A stretch of 64,000 bases of DNA from assembly GCA_934667125.1 (NCBI GenBank), contig CAKULF010000005.1, positions 51,665 through 115,664 of the forward strand, read 5' to 3'. This document shows, piece after piece, positions 1 through 8,605 of the stretch (positions are counted from its first letter, which is position 1; each line of letters begins with the position of its first letter). Made by a program: the position numbers and the translations under genes. The notes beneath the pieces are model-generated. The model saw nothing but the letters and a program-made list of their open reading frames with translations, was not told the DNA's origin and searched no databases. The DNA is from an uncultured Candidatus Melainabacteria bacterium (lineage in GTDB: Bacteria > Cyanobacteriota > Vampirovibrionia > Gastranaerophilales > Gastranaerophilaceae).

Positions 1-404
1 GCGCTAACAAGTTTAAATCTGTCTTCTTTTGGTCCGCCCATTGTAAATTCGTGGGGCAAAATCTTTTTGCTTGAAAAATCTTCAATCTTATTTCTTGCAA
101 TAAAGCCTTTTCTTTCAATGGTTTTACCTTTTTCATTGACATATTTTTGAATAATATAAAATATTACAGGCTTTTTGGTTTTAATTAAAACTTCTTCTTT
201 TTGCCAATTTTCAAAATCTCTTTGAGCGCTTTTATATCTATCTTCTTCCTTAGATAAAATCAAGCGGACAATATTATATTGGCTTCTTTTATATAATTCA
301 TCCTGATAAGCAGTGTCTATAACGTCATACGGAGGCGCTATAACGTCTTTTAGCTCAACTTTTTTATCATTATATACAATTGCTTCGATTGGTAATACTT
401 CCAT
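1..404 (-). CDS. DUF1015 family protein, N-terminal part (runs off window)
   Basis: Reading the minus strand from the ATG at 404-402 gives an uninterrupted frame to the window edge, so only the first ~134 residues are seen. The start is preceded by a good GGGGAG ribosome binding site. The protein begins MEVLPIEAIVYNDKK and contains IAPPYDVID near residue 22, then NIVRLILSKEEDRY and a GFIARNKI segment. The APPYDVI motif near the N-terminus is characteristic of DUF1015 proteins, soluble cytoplasmic proteins of uncertain function. The rest of the gene lies outside the window, so length and integrity cannot be judged. It is separated from the next minus-strand gene by a terminator. Confidence 0.75.
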   Translation of the reverse strand, partial: MEVLPIEAIVYNDKKVELKDVIAPPYDVIDTAYQDELYKRSQYNIVRLILSKEEDRYKSAQRDFENWQKEEVLIKTKKPVIFYIIQKYVNEKGKTIERKGFIARNKIEDFSSKKILPHEFTMGGPKEDRFKLVS

Positions 405-460
405 TTTTTCTCCCCTATTTTTTTCTATTATATTCCGTTTTAGCCGATTTGACAAAAATT

Positions 461-500
461 TTATAAAAAATTAAAGCAAGGGCGAAATTACCCTTGCTTT
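461..500 (-). terminator. Rho-independent terminator of the EF-hand protein gene
   Basis: A perfect 10-bp inverted repeat, AAAGCAAGGG (473-482) and CCCTTGCTTT (491-500), with an 8-nt loop. On the minus strand it is followed by a T-rich run (about 461-472). It lies just downstream of the stop codon of the minus-strand gene ending at 523. Confidence 0.85.
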
Positions 501-522
501 ATTATGTCTTATATTCTTATTT

Positions 523-2124
523 TTATTCTTGTTCTTCTTCCAGTTTTTTCTTTTCTTCTTCTGTTAGATTTTCATCTGTTGTTTCAGCTGTTTCAGCTTC
601 TTTAGTTTCATCAACCTTTTCTTCTTCTTTTTTATCAGTTGAATTCATATCATCCTTAGCAATTGCAATGCTTTGACCTTGAAGTTTTCCTGATTGATAT
701 AAACTATCGATTTCAGATTTAATATCATTTCTATTAACCCCGATATTTGCCCAAGCGTTTTCAATCTTGCTTTCAAGGGTTCTTTGAAGTTCTTGATAAG
801 ACTCATAATCCTGTCTATAAGTATCATTCACGGTTGTATTTTTATTTTCATCATCAGAGAATTGATAGTTTTCGCTTAGCCAAGAATCTTGGTCATAAGT
901 GTTATAGCCTGATAATTCGTCGCCTGAAATATTTAAGCCAAACGTTCCAAGCAAAGTATTTCCATTATCCATTTTTGAATTTATTTCGTCATACGAACCT
1001 AAATCGATAAAATCACTGTCTTTAAAAATATTCGCAGCGTCCACTACGCTTTGTTTTCCGCTTGAATCTGTCGCTACAAGTTTTAAATCTTTCATTTCGT
1101 CAGATGAAATTTTGCCGTCGCCATCGGTATCTAAATTTGTCATAGCGCTCCAACCATCGGATGAGCCTAAAAATTCATTTTTGTTACTCAATTTTCCGTC
1201 GTTATCGCTATCAACAAAGAAATCATATTGCATATCTCCAGCTTTAAAACCGATAGGGTCGGTGCAGCTATTTTTTTCTTCTTCTGCCTTTTTCTTTAAT
1301 TCATCAATTCCGCCTTGAGCTATATCAATTTTTTGGTTTAATGCAACATTTTCTTCAATATAACCGTTCATTTGGTTTAACATTGCGCTTACATCAGCCA
1401 TTTTAGATTCAGCTCTTAAGATTTTTTTAACTGCAGCAGATAAGCTTGAGTTTGCGCTTCCTGCCAAATCATCAAGTTTGCTTGACAAACCGTTTTCAAA
1501 ATCTTCATAGCTCATTTCGCCTTTTGAAGCAATATAGTCATTTAGCGCATTTTTGGTTATTTTTGCAGCTTCATCTTTTTGCTCTTTCGCTATTTGTTCG
1601 CTTTCTTTAATAGCATCTTCAATTTCTTTTTGCAATTCTTCTTGCATAGCAGAAATTTTTGCGCTCAGATTTTCAATATTAGAATTATTTTCATTGATTT
1701 GAGCTTGATAAGTATCAATTTCTTTTTGCAATTGAGCTATAGCTTCATCTGTCGTTGCTGCGGATGTAGCTTCTGTAGCAGCTGTTGCGTCGGTTGTTGT
1801 TGCTTTATCAACGCTTGTTGTCGAATTAGTTGAAGCTATATCTTCGCTATTAGCATGCTCAGGCTCTTTTGAAGTAGTTGTTTTAGAAGATTCAACTTCT
1901 TCACCACTTGAATTAACGCCATCTCTTTCGGCTTTCATTAAGTCGTTTAATTCGCCAACTAAATCATCAACGCTAACGCCCCCTTGCAAATCTTCATCGC
2001 TAACATTAGATTTAACATAAGAGGTTACTTTATCTTTTAATTCAGTATCCGAAAAATCGTCAGGATCGCCAATTTCATTGAGCGCTGACTTAAAATTTAT
2101 TCCATACACACTTAAATCTGTCAT
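523..2124 (-). CDS. EF-hand coiled-coil protein, unknown function
   Basis: A 533-residue protein with no signal peptide or membrane segment. Residues ~70-125 are Ser/Thr/Ala-rich low complexity. Residues ~130-285 are heptad-like and probably coiled coil (QLQKEIDTYQAQINENNSNI). Two EF-hand type calcium loops follow: DSDNDGKLSNKNE (~305-317) and DTDGDGKISSDE (~332-343). The C-terminal ~40 residues are Glu/Lys-rich. I do not recognise the family. A sigma-28-like promoter may lie upstream and flagellar genes follow 3 kb away, so a flagellum-associated or exported role is possible but is only inference. A shorter two-EF-hand protein at 34364-34918 may belong to the same local class. The start ATG is preceded by GGGAG. 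Confidence 0.85.
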   Translation of the reverse strand: MTDLSVYGINFKSALNEIGDPDDFSDTELKDKVTSYVKSNVSDEDLQGGVSVDDLVGELNDLMKAERDGVNSSGEEVESSKTTTSKEPEHANSEDIASTNSTTSVDKATTTDATAATEATSAATTDEAIAQLQKEIDTYQAQINENNSNIENLSAKISAMQEELQKEIEDAIKESEQIAKEQKDEAAKITKNALNDYIASKGEMSYEDFENGLSSKLDDLAGSANSSLSAAVKKILRAESKMADVSAMLNQMNGYIEENVALNQKIDIAQGGIDELKKKAEEEKNSCTDPIGFKAGDMQYDFFVDSDNDGKLSNKNEFLGSSDGWSAMTNLDTDGDGKISSDEMKDLKLVATDSSGKQSVVDAANIFKDSDFIDLGSYDEINSKMDNGNTLLGTFGLNISGDELSGYNTYDQDSWLSENYQFSDDENKNTTVNDTYRQDYESYQELQRTLESKIENAWANIGVNRNDIKSEIDSLYQSGKLQGQSIAIAKDDMNSTDKKEEEKVDETKEAETAETTDENLTEEEKKKLEEEQE

Positions 2125-2176
2125 ACCTTTATGCTCCCATGTTATTTGTTTGCGTATAAATACTGTTACATGTCGT

Positions 2177-2204
2177 TTTACGGCTAATTTTTAATAGTTC
2201 TTTA
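2177..2204 (-). promoter_or_regulatory. Possible sigma-28 (FliA-type) promoter of the EF-hand protein gene
   Basis: On the minus strand TAAA (2204-2201) is followed after 16 nt by GCCGTAAA (2184-2177). The flagellar sigma-28 consensus is TAAA-N15-GCCGATAA. The match is partial and the spacer one base longer. It lies ~50-80 bp upstream of the start codon at 2124. Confidence 0.3.
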
Positions 2205-2319
2205 GACTTTTCAAAAAAATTGTAACATCTTGTAACATTTTTTATATATTTAGCAATAACCAAAAGAAAAATTACTTTATTAATATGTGTATGTTAATTT
2301 ATAAGGTTAGTTATTAGTT

Positions 2320-3186
2320 ATGGTAGATGCTGTAAGCACAAGTTCATATAATCAACTTCAACTAAAACTTAAAGAAGCAAAAAACAAACAAGGGGTTTTA
2401 GGTCAAACTTGGAATAGTTTTAAAGAAGGCACAGGACTAGGTCAAAGCTATTCTGATTGTAAAAAAATGGTTGAAAAATATAAAGATGGCGAAATTTCTA
2501 TGACTGAAGCCATGGAATATATTCAAGATTTTGAAGATAAACAAGATAATATTGTTGATTTAAAGAAAAATATTATAACAGGTACTTCAGCTATTATTGC
2601 AACCGCAGGCGCTGTCGCAGCAGGAGGAGCATTAGCTCCAATATTATTAACCGGCGCAGCAGTTGGAGCTATCGCAAAAACAGCAGTTGGACTTATAGAC
2701 AGAGGAACAAATAAAGTTAAAAACGATGAATTTAACGCAAAAACTATTGCAAAAGATGTAATTTCAGGCGCAACAACAGGAGCAGCAAGCGCTCTGCCAT
2801 CAGGTGCTGTTTCAGGAAAATTGGCTAGTAAATTCACAAATAAAACTATTCAAGGTATGGTAAAATATGGTACATGTTCAGCATTATGCGGTGCAACATC
2901 AGGCGCAATAGGCTATACAACAGATGTTGCTTTGAATGAAGATAAACAATTTGATTTCGGCGAATTAGTGAAAAATTCTGCAACTTCTGCTGTTGTTTCA
3001 GGAACAGTTGGCGCAGGCTTAGGAGCATTCCAAGTAAGCGGTGCAGGTCAAACCTTAACAAAAGATTTAGAAAAATTAGGACATAGCGATAAAGCTTCTG
3101 TTTCAATCAGAGATTCATTCTTCAGCGGATTAAGAAAAATCTTTGGCAGAAACGTAAATGACGGAATTAAAGCCGTTAACGCTTAA
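2320..3186 (+). CDS. Unknown protein with glycine/alanine-rich hydrophobic core
   Basis: A 288-residue protein of unrecognised family. Residues 1-80 are soluble and charged, with a short EF-hand-like stretch (KYKDGEISMTEAMEYI). Residues ~84-120 form a Gly/Ala-rich hydrophobic segment (AVAAGGALAPILLTGAAVG), and further Gly/Ala-rich stretches lie at ~150-215 and ~225-245. Such small-residue helices recall glycine-zipper or pore-like segments, but no catalytic motif is visible. There is no N-terminal signal peptide. It is transcribed divergently from the EF-hand gene across 195 bp. Its ribosome binding site is poor (AAGGTTAG further upstream). Function unknown. Confidence 0.75.
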   Translation: MVDAVSTSSYNQLQLKLKEAKNKQGVLGQTWNSFKEGTGLGQSYSDCKKMVEKYKDGEISMTEAMEYIQDFEDKQDNIVDLKKNIITGTSAIIATAGAVAAGGALAPILLTGAAVGAIAKTAVGLIDRGTNKVKNDEFNAKTIAKDVISGATTGAASALPSGAVSGKLASKFTNKTIQGMVKYGTCSALCGATSGAIGYTTDVALNEDKQFDFGELVKNSATSAVVSGTVGAGLGAFQVSGAGQTLTKDLEKLGHSDKASVSIRDSFFSGLRKIFGRNVNDGIKAVNA

Positions 3187-3195
3187 AAAATAGGA

Positions 3196-3360
3196 TTATT
3201 GTGCTTCTGTGCTGATTGATAGGGTCAAAGTTGTATCTAAAACATCAACTATTGCCCAGCGAATAGGCTCGAAACCTCGTTTTTTGATTTCATTTTCAAT
3301 AAAATCAACGCTTGGGGGCAATTTTTCACATTCTATTTTAATAATTTCAGATTTAACCAT
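3196..3360 (-). CDS. Small protein coupled to the nucleoside transporter
   Basis: A 54-residue protein beginning MVKSEIIKIECEKLPP, soluble, with no recognised motif. I start it at the ATG at 3360-3358, which overlaps the TAA stop of the transporter gene as TAATG, a typical translational-coupling arrangement. A longer in-frame start at 3384 would lie inside the transporter frame and is less likely. Tight coupling suggests co-production with the transporter. A role as accessory factor is inference only. Confidence 0.6.
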   Translation of the reverse strand: MVKSEIIKIECEKLPPSVDFIENEIKKRGFEPIRWAIVDVLDTTLTLSISTEAQ

Positions 3361-4652
3361 TATAAAATAATTCCTGCAATGCAAGCTGAAATATAGCTAA
3401 CGAATGTTCCGCCGATTAGCGCTCTAATTCCAAGTCTTGCCAAGTTTTTTCTTTGATTTGGAGCAAGTTCGCCAATACCGCCAAGTTGAATAGCAATTGT
3501 TGATAAATTAGCAAAACCGCAACAAGCAAAAGTCGCAACAGCAATGCTTTTCGGGCTTAATAGGTTTAAATCCATACATTTCATTAAATCTAAATATGCG
3601 ATTGTTTCGTTTAAAATTAATTTTTCGCCAATTAATCTTCCGACTATTTCAATATTTCCCCAAGTTGCGCCGATTATGCTTGCAAATATTGCAAAAATCT
3701 TGCCCACAATCATTTGAATTGATAATTGAGTTAAATCTATTCCGATATTTGTTAAATTCAAATGGCAGAAAGTGTATAAGAACATGCCAGTTTTCGCTAA
3801 AATCGTGTTACAAAAAGCAATCAGAGCAACTAAACCGATTAAAACCGCAATAACGTTGATTGAAACTTTCATCCCTTCCATTGCACCTTTTGAAACAGCC
3901 GCAAGAAGATTAACATCTGTTCTTCTTTTTGAAATTTTAAAATCGCTTTTTGTTTGAGGTTCTCTATCCTCAGGATATATTAATTTTGCAACAACGAAAG
4001 ACCCCGGAATAGCCATAACAGAGGCTGCTAACATATATTCCGTTGAAATTCCAAAACCGGTATACATTGCAAGGCAACTAGCCGAAATACAAGCGGTTGA
4101 GCCTATCATAGAGGCTAGAAGTTCGCTTCTTGTAAGGTTTGGAAGATAATGTTTAATTAATGATTGGGCTGCAATGTTTCCAACAAATGGGCTTGCGCAA
4201 TTTGAAAGAGCTTCAGCACCAGATACACCCATAATTTTATTCATTATTTTTCCCAAAACAAGGATTATTCTTTGCATTATACCGAAATAATAAAGAATAT
4301 TAACCAAAACCATAATTAAAATCATTGTAGACATCAAAATCAAAGCGAAAATAAAATCGTTTTCTTTAAATATCTCTGTAATTGTTTCGGGAGAATTTGT
4401 TAACCAGCCGAAAACGAAGTTAGAACCCTCAATAGAAGCTTCTAGGATTTTATTTATCAATTTTGCAAAAAAGGAAAAAATCTTAACTCCAACAGGAATT
4501 TTCAAGATAAATATTGCAAGAAATATTTGTAAAAAAAGCCCAACAACAATTGTTTTATAGTTAATTAGTTTTCTGTTGTTCGACATTAAATAACAAAGTA
4601 AAAGAATAATAACTATTCCAACAACGCCGATTAATCTTGATAAAATTTCCAC
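3360..4652 (-). CDS. nupC: Concentrative nucleoside transporter (CNT / NupC family)
   Basis: A 430-residue polytopic inner-membrane protein that matches the CNT family, which imports nucleosides with H+ or Na+. Recognisable family signatures are GVSGAEALSNCASPFVG (~143-159) and a nearby Ser/Thr-rich stretch, SMIGSTACISASC. A C-terminal segment, ATFACCGFANLSTIAIQLGG, corresponds to the conserved substrate-binding half. About ten hydrophobic segments are visible. The length is normal for bacterial NupC. The stop codon overlaps the start of a 54-residue protein, so the two form a small operon. The substrate range and the coupling ion cannot be read from sequence alone. Confidence 0.93.
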   Translation of the reverse strand: MEILSRLIGVVGIVIILLLCYLMSNNRKLINYKTIVVGLFLQIFLAIFILKIPVGVKIFSFFAKLINKILEASIEGSNFVFGWLTNSPETITEIFKENDFIFALILMSTMILIMVLVNILYYFGIMQRIILVLGKIMNKIMGVSGAEALSNCASPFVGNIAAQSLIKHYLPNLTRSELLASMIGSTACISASCLAMYTGFGISTEYMLAASVMAIPGSFVVAKLIYPEDREPQTKSDFKISKRRTDVNLLAAVSKGAMEGMKVSINVIAVLIGLVALIAFCNTILAKTGMFLYTFCHLNLTNIGIDLTQLSIQMIVGKIFAIFASIIGATWGNIEIVGRLIGEKLILNETIAYLDLMKCMDLNLLSPKSIAVATFACCGFANLSTIAIQLGGIGELAPNQRKNLARLGIRALIGGTFVSYISACIAGIIL

Positions 4653-4795
4653 TTTTTTAATTCCTTTTTTCTTAAATTATACGAAATAAACATCAAAAAC
4701 ACTAGACTTTGTAAAGTAAATCATTAAATATTTTATGTAAAATGTTAAATTCTCCATCAAATGTACGATTTTTTGAAAATAATTAAAAAATTTTT

Positions 4796-4822
4796 TAAAG
4801 TTATTTTCTGAATTTACGATAT
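4796..4822 (+). promoter_or_regulatory. Candidate sigma-28 promoter of the first flagellar operon
   Basis: TAAA at 4796-4799, then exactly 15 nt, then TACGATAT at 4815-4822. This compares well with the FliA/SigD consensus TAAA-N15-GCCGATAA: the -35 and the CGATA core match and the spacer is correct. It lies 28 bp upstream of the start of the lytic transglycosylase that opens the fliE-fliF operon. AT-rich DNA raises the chance of accidental matches. Confidence 0.45.
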
Positions 4823-4849
4823 ATTCGAATAGGGGAAAATAGGTTAAAA

Positions 4850-5515
4850 ATGTTTAGTCCAACAATTCAAAATTTTGTAAATTCATCATCTCAAGCTCAA
4901 GCCTATTCAAGGGTTAATGAGCTAAATCAATATATAGACAAATTTTATCCTGCTGATAAAATTTCTCAAAACTCCGATATAGATGCTTTTAAACAAATTT
5001 TAAACGAATCAAAAGCGCAAAGTTCGGCAAGCGGAATTTTTAATATAGATTTACCGCCAAATGTTAATACAACAAAAGTTAAACCTTTGCCTTTCGGAAG
5101 CTTGTCTAAAGCGATTGATAGCGCTCCTGTTTCAAAAACAAAAGAAGCAATATTAGGTTATGTTAAAGAAGCAAGCGAAAATTTTGGGGTTGATGAAAAA
5201 CTTATAAAAGCGCTAATTAAGCAAGAATCGGGCTTTAATCCTAATGCCCTATCTTCTGCCGGCGCTATGGGTTTAATGCAATTAATGCCATCAACGGCTA
5301 AATCCCTTGGGGTGCTTGATGCTTATAACCCTAAAGAAAACATAAATGGCGGAGTTAAATATCTAAAACAAATGTTAGATAGATACCACGGAAATAAAAT
5401 CCTAGCCTTAGCAGCCTATAACGCAGGCCCTGGGGCAGTTGATAAATATAATGGCATTCCACCATATAAAGAAACTCAAAACTATGTAAAAAATATTTTA
5501 GCTAACTATCTATAG
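4850..5515 (+). CDS. Lytic transglycosylase (SLT domain), flagellar-operon linked
   Basis: A 221-residue protein. Residues ~98-221 form a Slt/goose-lysozyme-type lytic transglycosylase domain that cleaves the peptidoglycan glycan strand. The catalytic glutamate is in KQESGFNP (E126). It is followed by the family motifs GAMGLMQLMPSTA and ALAAYNAGPGAV. Residues 1-95 are poorly conserved and unstructured, with no obvious Sec signal peptide, so it may reach the wall through the flagellar export apparatus as rod-cap enzymes do. It is the first gene of the operon, 22 bp ahead of fliE, which supports a role in opening the wall for the rod. The family call is secure; the flagellar role is inferred from context. 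Confidence 0.9.
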   Translation: MFSPTIQNFVNSSSQAQAYSRVNELNQYIDKFYPADKISQNSDIDAFKQILNESKAQSSASGIFNIDLPPNVNTTKVKPLPFGSLSKAIDSAPVSKTKEAILGYVKEASENFGVDEKLIKALIKQESGFNPNALSSAGAMGLMQLMPSTAKSLGVLDAYNPKENINGGVKYLKQMLDRYHGNKILALAAYNAGPGAVDKYNGIPPYKETQNYVKNILANYL

Positions 5516-5537
5516 TTAAAAATAAAAGAGGTTAAAA

Positions 5538-5852
5538 ATGAACAATATTAATAAAATCAATTTTTATCAAAAAAATAATATCCAACCAATGAAATTAACG
5601 GGGGAAATTTCAATAAACCCTGAAAACACTACTGTTGGAAGCTTTAAAGACACAATGGCTAATATGATTTCTGAAATGAATGAAATAACATCAAAGCCCG
5701 ATAAGCTTATGAACGACGCTATGCAAGGAAAAGCAGATATCCATGACGTTATGGCTTCAATTGCTCAAAGCGAATTAACTGTTCAAACAGCAACAACAAT
5801 CACAAGCAAAATACTACAAACGTATGAGAAAATCATGCAAATTCAAATTTAA
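5538..5852 (+). CDS. fliE: Flagellar hook-basal body protein FliE
   Basis: A 104-residue protein with the FliE C-terminal region: SFKDTMANMISEMNE, a DIHDVMASIAQSELT motif and a terminal helix ending TYEKIMQIQI. FliE joins the MS ring (FliF) to the rod and is an early export substrate. The normal size is ~100 residues. It lies directly upstream of fliF, the usual order. An AAAGAGG ribosome binding site precedes the ATG. FliE is a flagellum-specific component, which argues that this operon builds a true axial structure rather than only a secretion pore. Confidence 0.92.
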   Translation: MNNINKINFYQKNNIQPMKLTGEISINPENTTVGSFKDTMANMISEMNEITSKPDKLMNDAMQGKADIHDVMASIAQSELTVQTATTITSKILQTYEKIMQIQI

Positions 5853-5902
5853 CGTTAACTTTCAAGAATTATAATAGTATAATTTAAATATAGAAACAGA
5901 TT

Positions 5903-7621
5903 ATGGAAAAATTTGACCTAAAACAACTCACTGAAAATAAGCCGTTACTTGTTACAATGATAATAAGTGTCGTTGCTATTTGTCTTGTTTTGGTTATGGG
6001 AGTTGCAATGCTAGCAGGAGCAGGAAGCTCAAATGCTAATAAATCTCAAGATGGTCAAATCAAAAAAGCCGAAAAAGTCATTAAAAACGATCCAATCACA
6101 TTATTTACAACCGATAATGCAGGTAAAGCCCTTGAAGTTCAAGCTCTTTTGGCTCGTGAACAAATTAAAGTTACAAAAGTTTCTAACGGTTCAAAAATGG
6201 ATTTGGTTTTAAAAGAATATACCCAAGACCAAAGAGACCAAGCACTTTTAGCCATTGTTAAAAGCGGCTTATTGGATGAACACACAGGATTAGAAATTTT
6301 TGATAAAGGCGACTTTACTTCAACAAAAGATGATAAAAAAATAAGACTGATAAGAGCCATAAACGGGGAATTGGCAAGATTAATCAGAAAAATTCCTCCA
6401 ATTGAAAACGCTCAAGTTTTTGTTTCAATTCCTGAACAAACTTTCTTTGCAACAGACCAAAAACCAATCACAGCAACTGTTCAAATCACTATGCCATCAG
6501 GCGAAAGATTGGATAATATGAAAGTTAAAGCAATTTCTAATCTTTTATTAGGGGCAGTCCACGGACTTGAAAGCGAAAATATTTCAATCACGGATACAAA
6601 CGGAACCGTTTATAATTCAATCATAGGTGCTTCTGACGACGCTATTGCCAAGATTGAGGAAAACGATAAGTATATGCAATCTAAGGTTAATGCTCAATTG
6701 GATAAATTAGTTGGAAAAGGAAGCTATATCGCTACTGTTTCAACGTTTTTAACCCAAGCTCCGGTTGAAAAATCAAGCATATTATATAATCCTGACCAAA
6801 AAACAGCGGTTTCAGAACAAAATTTCAAAGAAAATCTTGGAGATAATCAATCTGATAGCTCATCAACAGGCATAAACCCTGTTAGCGTTTACGTTCCAAG
6901 CGGTGTTAAAACAGGGGTTTCAGCAGGCTCATCCAGCCAAGATAGAAGATATTCAAGAACGGCTTCTGAAACTCAATATGGGGTTTCAAAAACTCAAATC
7001 AACGAATATATGGGTGCAGGCATAATTGAAGAAATTTCAATCGCTGTTTCAATCGAAGAAAACGCTATTCCAACGAATATGAGCTTATACGAATTAAAAA
7101 CTTTAATTGCAAACGCTGCAAGCCCGAAAGTTAAACCCGAAAATGTTTCAATCGCTTTTGTTGAATCAAATAGCTTAGTGCTTGCTCCTGATAAGGAAAA
7201 CGAGCTTCCCGAAGTTGAAGAATCAGGAAACCCTTGGTGGGTTGTTGGAGCAATGCTTTTAGTGGGCTTAATTCTTGGTTTGACTCATATTGGCAAAAAA
7301 GTTAAAGATGAAGCTAAAAAACAAGAAGAAGAACTTGAATATTTAAGACAAATCGCAGCTTCGCAAGATGAACAACTTAAAACAATGACTCAACAAACAA
7401 GCACATTGCTTGCTCAACAAGAACAAATGAGTCAAAATTTCATAGAACAAAAAAATCAATATGCTCTTGCTTTAGAACAAGTTAAAACCGCAGCAGCAGC
7501 CGCTCCGCAGCCAAAAAGAGGAGCGTTGGATGATGCGCTTGATGAATTAGAGAGCGATTTTAATTCGATGGATGAAGATGAAGCAGTTGAAAAAATCAAA
7601 AACTGGATAGATAATATTTAA
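5903..7621 (+). CDS. fliF: Flagellar M-ring protein FliF (copy 1)
   Basis: A 572-residue FliF homolog that forms the MS ring in the inner membrane. It has an N-terminal membrane helix (~18-42), ring-building modules with ALEVQALLAREQIKV and ENAQVFVSIPEQ, a variable Ser/Gly-rich central insertion (~315-350) and a second membrane helix (~437-457). The cytoplasmic tail is long and Gln-rich and ends in DEDEAVEKIKNWIDNI, which resembles the FliG-binding tail of FliF. Compared with the other FliF in this window (15950-17644) the tail is longer and coiled-coil-like and sequence identity looks low. It sits between fliE and a FliG-like gene, consistent with its being the ring that carries the rod. Confidence 0.92.
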   Translation: MEKFDLKQLTENKPLLVTMIISVVAICLVLVMGVAMLAGAGSSNANKSQDGQIKKAEKVIKNDPITLFTTDNAGKALEVQALLAREQIKVTKVSNGSKMDLVLKEYTQDQRDQALLAIVKSGLLDEHTGLEIFDKGDFTSTKDDKKIRLIRAINGELARLIRKIPPIENAQVFVSIPEQTFFATDQKPITATVQITMPSGERLDNMKVKAISNLLLGAVHGLESENISITDTNGTVYNSIIGASDDAIAKIEENDKYMQSKVNAQLDKLVGKGSYIATVSTFLTQAPVEKSSILYNPDQKTAVSEQNFKENLGDNQSDSSSTGINPVSVYVPSGVKTGVSAGSSSQDRRYSRTASETQYGVSKTQINEYMGAGIIEEISIAVSIEENAIPTNMSLYELKTLIANAASPKVKPENVSIAFVESNSLVLAPDKENELPEVEESGNPWWVVGAMLLVGLILGLTHIGKKVKDEAKKQEEELEYLRQIAASQDEQLKTMTQQTSTLLAQQEQMSQNFIEQKNQYALALEQVKTAAAAAPQPKRGALDDALDELESDFNSMDEDEAVEKIKNWIDNI

Positions 7622-7648
7622 AAACGAACTTTTGGGGAAAAGTAGAGG

Positions 7649-8605
7649 ATGTCGGAAGAAGAAAACGTTAAAAATTTTAAATATAATGAATTTTCAGCTG
7701 ACTTAGCGCAACAGGCAAGTCAGGTAATTCCTAATGACATCAAAGGCGATGATAGGCAATTTATCGTTAATATTATCTTGCGTTTTTGCAAAATGGCAGG
7801 AGAAGCTCTTGCTAACGAAAAAAATTCAAAATTAAATGCCCAAGAAGCAAGTATAGTAACCCAATTCATCGGTGAGTGGATTTTCCATAAATCTGTTGAT
7901 ATTATAAGAGCTAACATCAAGTTTGAACAAAGAGAAGGAATTTTACAAAAAATTGCTTTTACGGTTTTTGAAATTGCAAAAAGAGCAATCGAAAACAAAA
8001 TGCCTTATGAACAGGTTATTGCTCTTGTTGAAGCGCATGTTAAAAAAAGTTTCCATAAAGCAATGGATGACCTTAAGGCTAAAGGGTTGATTGATGAACA
8101 ACTTGAGCAAAACGCTCTTTCTCAATCTAATATTGACGCAATGGCTCATGAACAGGTTGAACAAGAAGTGGCGCAAGATATTGCTTCTATGGATGATTCA
8201 AAAATCATCAAACTTGCCTCTTTTGCAATATTAATAAGGAATTTTCCGCCCGAAAGAATTAAAAATATCTTACAAAAATTTGATAAACCTGAAAGAGATG
8301 TTTTGATTAAATATCTGAAAATGCCTGATTTAATGGAAAAAATGGATACAAGAGCGACTATGAAATGTTTTAGCGAAATTAAAAATACTTTGCCCGAAAC
8401 TGTTGTAATCAGCTATGACAAAGCACATTCTAAAATATGTAAAATTATTAAAAAATCGCCCAAAGAAAAGATTTTTAATATTATTAAGAATGAAAGACCA
8501 ATTGTTCAAGATTTTATTTTATCCTGCTATAGCAAAAAAAGAACAAAAGTCCCTGCCCATGTGGCAAACAGCATATCTAAATATTTAGAAGAAAATATTT
8601 CATGA
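7649..8605 (+). CDS. FliG-position protein, divergent FliG-like without torque domain
   Basis: A 318-residue soluble protein in the slot where fliG normally lies, between fliF and fliH. Residues ~190-245 (KLASFAILIRNFPPERIKNI) resemble the armadillo-type middle domain of FliG, which has a comparable segment in the bona fide FliG at 14924-15946. The FliG C-terminal torque region (NMSERAQAVLLEDIEYMGPV in the other copy) has no counterpart; the last ~80 residues are Lys-rich instead. The N-terminal 120 residues do not resemble FliG_N clearly. It may form a switch-like adaptor ring on FliF copy 1 without torque function. Its stop overlaps the fliH start (ATGA). Assignment is tentative. Confidence 0.6.
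   Translation: MSEEENVKNFKYNEFSADLAQQASQVIPNDIKGDDRQFIVNIILRFCKMAGEALANEKNSKLNAQEASIVTQFIGEWIFHKSVDIIRANIKFEQREGILQKIAFTVFEIAKRAIENKMPYEQVIALVEAHVKKSFHKAMDDLKAKGLIDEQLEQNALSQSNIDAMAHEQVEQEVAQDIASMDDSKIIKLASFAILIRNFPPERIKNILQKFDKPERDVLIKYLKMPDLMEKMDTRATMKCFSEIKNTLPETVVISYDKAHSKICKIIKKSPKEKIFNIIKNERPIVQDFILSCYSKKRTKVPAHVANSISKYLEENIS

Noticed and set aside
747..1833. Several open frames opposite the EF-hand protein gene
   Set aside because: They are antisense shadows of a continuous, well-supported gene, with low-complexity Phe/Ser/Cys-rich translations.
3361..3384. Longer start for the 54-residue protein within the transporter frame
   Set aside because: The ATG overlapping the transporter stop (TAATG) gives a standard coupled start.
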